In this document: piece after piece, positions 62,316 through 64,000 of the stretch
Layout of the letters: every line of letters begins with the position of its first letter
How positions within the stretch are numbered: position 1 is the stretch's first letter
Source of the DNA: Planctomycetota bacterium
GTDB lineage: Bacteria; Planctomycetota; J058; JAJDCP01
NCBI GenBank assembly: GCA_029260765.1
Contig: JAJDCP010000024.1
Location: 1-64,000 of the forward strand
Reading direction: 5' to 3'
DNA length: 64,000 bases
The notes under the pieces: generated by a model
Databases searched by the model: none
Seen by the model: only the letters and a program-made list of their open reading frames with translations
Told to the model about the DNA's origin: nothing
Made by a program: the position numbers and the translations under genes

Positions 62316-63271
62316 GCACCTGATCCTGCCGAGCGCAGGCCTCGAAGCGGCATTGTGCGCCCCGATGCAACATCGACGACGGGTAGATGCTCGATCGCAC
62401 GCAAGCGCGCCTCGCCGTCCAACAAGCTGAGCCGCCCTTCGCCATCGCGCGACTCCCTGAATCGGCTCTCGACCCAGGCGTCGCCGGCACTCACGGCCTC
62501 GGGGCCGGGCATGTCATCTCTGAGGAAGAACGCGTTGTTGCCTGCGCTATTGGACCCTATCAGTCGATAGCCCAACGTGCGTCCAAGAGACGCCAAGGCA
62601 GCGATAGAGGCTCCATAATAGAGGTTTGAGCTGTGGGCTTCGGAGCGCACGAAACGCTGGTCGTAAGGGACAGTCACTGCCCACTTCGGTCCGAAAACAC
62701 TGTTGTATTCGCACACGACGATGCGTGGGCTGATGACTTGAAGGGCCTGCCAAACCCAATAGTCATTCCCGTCGATGTCGATCGACAGCAGGCCGATATC
62801 GCCCTCGATGCCGTGCTTCTCTATGAGCTGGTTGATGTTGTCTGCCGCGACGAACGCGCATTCAGCCTTGAGGTTGTAGCGCCAGTAGATGGGATCCCCG
62901 CGGATCGCAGCCACGTTGGCTGGGTCCCCGTCCAGGACCAGGCCGCCCCAGCCGCCTTCCACCAACAGGAATCGCGTGTTGGCTTCACGGTAGGTCTCGA
63001 CGCCGAATTCGACAAACAAGCGGCGCTCGATAGGCACAACCTCGGTCAGGTGTTGCAGGATTCCGTCTTCTCCCCACTGGGAGTACACTTTGAATTCGGC
63101 ATCCTGAATGCACTTGATGGGCCGTGTCCGAAGCTGGTGTCTCTCCAGGCGCCCTACGGCGCGTTGCAGCAGGTCCAGACGCGACTCGAGGCGACGCAGC
63201 ACACTAAGCCCCGGCAGCCAGGACTGCACACGTGGAGAAAGCGAGCGGTGCACGAAGTCGCGTAGGGTCAT
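62312..63271 (-). CDS. FkbM-like methyltransferase-fold protein
   Basis: A 319-residue protein. SQWGEDGILQHLTEVVP, FVEFGVETYREANTRFLL (motif I), VLDGDPANVAAIR and LLSIDIDGNDYWVWQAL (DID-GN) are the order seen in FkbM/DUF-type glycan methyltransferases. A hydrophobic N-terminal stretch is not seen; the first 45 residues are basic and helical. It is the first gene in the leftward chain that ends at 60208. O-methylation of a sugar is inferred. Confidence 0.7.
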   Translation of the reverse strand: MTLRDFVHRSLSPRVQSWLPGLSVLRRLESRLDLLQRAVGRLERHQLRTRPIKCIQDAEFKVYSQWGEDGILQHLTEVVPIERRLFVEFGVETYREANTRFLLVEGGWGGLVLDGDPANVAAIRGDPIYWRYNLKAECAFVAADNINQLIEKHGIEGDIGLLSIDIDGNDYWVWQALQVISPRIVVCEYNSVFGPKWAVTVPYDQRFVRSEAHSSNLYYGASIAALASLGRTLGYRLIGSNSAGNNAFFLRDDMPGPEAVSAGDAWVESRFRESRDGEGRLSLLDGEARLRAIEHLPVVDVASGRTMPLRGLRSAGSGA

Positions 63272-63359
63272 CAGCCCCTCATTCTTGGGAATCGCTGAGA
63301 AGTATACACGAGCCCAATCAGCAGAGAAAGGAGGGGGACGCCCGATCCCAGCCCTCCCC

Positions 63360-64000
63360 TCACAGTTCCCCCACCCGCGCCATCTCCCGAAAAGTCGAGT
63401 TCTCCCGCAGCAACTCCTGGTACGTCCCTGACGCCCCGACCTTGCCGTCTTCGAGCAGGAAGATCCGGTCGCACGCCTGCACGGTGCTGAGCCGATGGGC
63501 GATCATGATGATGGTCTTCTGGTGCGACAAACTATGGATGGCATCCATGATCGCCTCTTCGGTGATGCCGTCCAGGGACGAGGTCGCCTCATCAAGCACC
63601 AACACTTCCGGATTGCGGTACAGCGCCCGAGCGATTCCGATCCGCTGCCGCTGGCCCCCGCTGAGCCGCACGCCGCGCTCGCCGAGCACCGTCTCGTAGC
63701 CTTGCGACAGCTCACTGACAACGAACTCATGGATCCGCGCCAATCTGGCTGCGTTTTCGACGGAGGTCTGGTCAATAGCGTCGAAGGGCACCCCGAACGC
63801 TATGTTGTGGGCGACGGTGTCGTCGCTGATGAAGATCTCCTGCGGCACGTAGCCCAGCTTCTGCTGCCAGGCCGAAAGGTAGGGACCTCGCAGCTCGACC
63901 CCATCCACCCGCATTACACCTTCTTGAGGCTGGAGCAGGCCGAGGATCAGATCGACGCTGGTGGTTTTTCCTGAGCCCGTCGAACCGACAAAGCCGACGG
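63360..64000 (-). CDS. ABC transporter ATPase domain, truncated by window end
   Basis: The C-terminal part of an ABC ATPase; the 5' end lies beyond the window. Visible are Walker A GSTGSGKTT, the Q-loop GYVPQEIFISDDTV, signature RLSGGQRQRIGIARAL, Walker B LVLDEATSSLD and H-loop IAHRLST. The pattern fits a type IV exporter with membrane and ATPase parts on one chain (PglK/MsbA-like). In a glycan locus it may flip lipid-linked oligosaccharide. The reading frame to the last base is open. At its 3' end there is an 88-base gap to the FkbM-like gene. Confidence 0.88.
   Translation of the reverse strand, partial: VGFVGSTGSGKTTSVDLILGLLQPQEGVMRVDGVELRGPYLSAWQQKLGYVPQEIFISDDTVAHNIAFGVPFDAIDQTSVENAARLARIHEFVVSELSQGYETVLGERGVRLSGGQRQRIGIARALYRNPEVLVLDEATSSLDGITEEAIMDAIHSLSHQKTIIMIAHRLSTVQACDRIFLLEDGKVGASGTYQELLRENSTFREMARVGEL

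Overview
The window is GC-rich, gene-dense bacterial chromosome with leaderless or GGAGG-led genes, frequent 1-4 nt stop/start overlaps and tight operons. Housekeeping genes (dnaG-rpoD, mutL, ddl, rpiB, a tsaC fusion, two tRNAs) show it is chromosomal rather than plasmid or phage. The DUF1800/DUF1501 pair, secreted TPR and HEAT proteins, Tat and lipoprotein signals, and the threonylcarbamoyl-AMP synthase/low-molecular-weight phosphatase fusion fit a free-living Gram-negative-type lineage such as Planctomycetota or Myxococcota. The sequence alone does not fix the phylum.

Layout. 0-5 kb: a small Tctex-1/dynein-light-chain-like gene, then a short operon (catalytically degenerate signal peptidase fold, TPR protein, zinc-ribbon membrane protein, pentapeptide-repeat protein). 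5-8.4 kb: a surface metallopeptidase and an overlapping coiled-coil + actin-like ATPase pair. 8.5-13.5 kb: tRNA-Leu and tRNA-Cys, an HD-GYP response regulator, rpiB, the TsaC-phosphatase fusion, and a secreted HEAT/TPR protein. 13.6-17.6 kb: a probable pyrimidine-salvage/degradation operon with a cytidine deaminase-CoA transferase fusion, a carbamoyl-beta-alanine-type amidohydrolase and an aldehyde dehydrogenase. 17.7-30.6 kb: mutL, a secreted TPR protein, tandem DNA repeats, an ABC-2 exporter, a DUF1800/DUF1501 pair, an MBOAT-like acyltransferase, a tandem RAM-like protein and a PycTM-like membrane protein.

30.6-37.8 kb is the most unusual accessory stretch: a protein made almost wholly of EGV(T/S)R(S/P) repeats, a PaaK-like enzyme, and a DUF4157-transglutaminase fusion resembling contractile-injection-system effectors, followed by a one-base-overlapping partner. 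37.8-46.7 kb returns to housekeeping (sulfotransferase, rpoD, dnaG, histidine kinase, methyltransferase, thioesterase, DUF3556-like membrane protein).

47-64 kb is a glycan locus. It appears to hold a nearly complete GDP-sugar route to CMP-legionaminic acid (PtmE-like guanylyltransferase, LegB, LegC, NeuD-like acetyltransferase, NeuC/LegG, and a single-chain NeuA-NeuB). With it are a PIG-L deacetylase, a formyltransferase, glycosyltransferases, methyltransferases, an epimerase and the start of an ABC exporter cut by the window end. Together these suggest a nonulosonic-acid-containing surface polysaccharide or glycoprotein glycan.

The strongest candidates for something undescribed are the bacterial Tctex-1-like protein, the coiled-coil/actin-like pair, the DUF4157-transglutaminase and its partner, the EGV repeat protein, the cytidine deaminase-CoA transferase fusion and the inactive signal peptidase. 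Assignments are from reading motifs by eye; no database search was possible.
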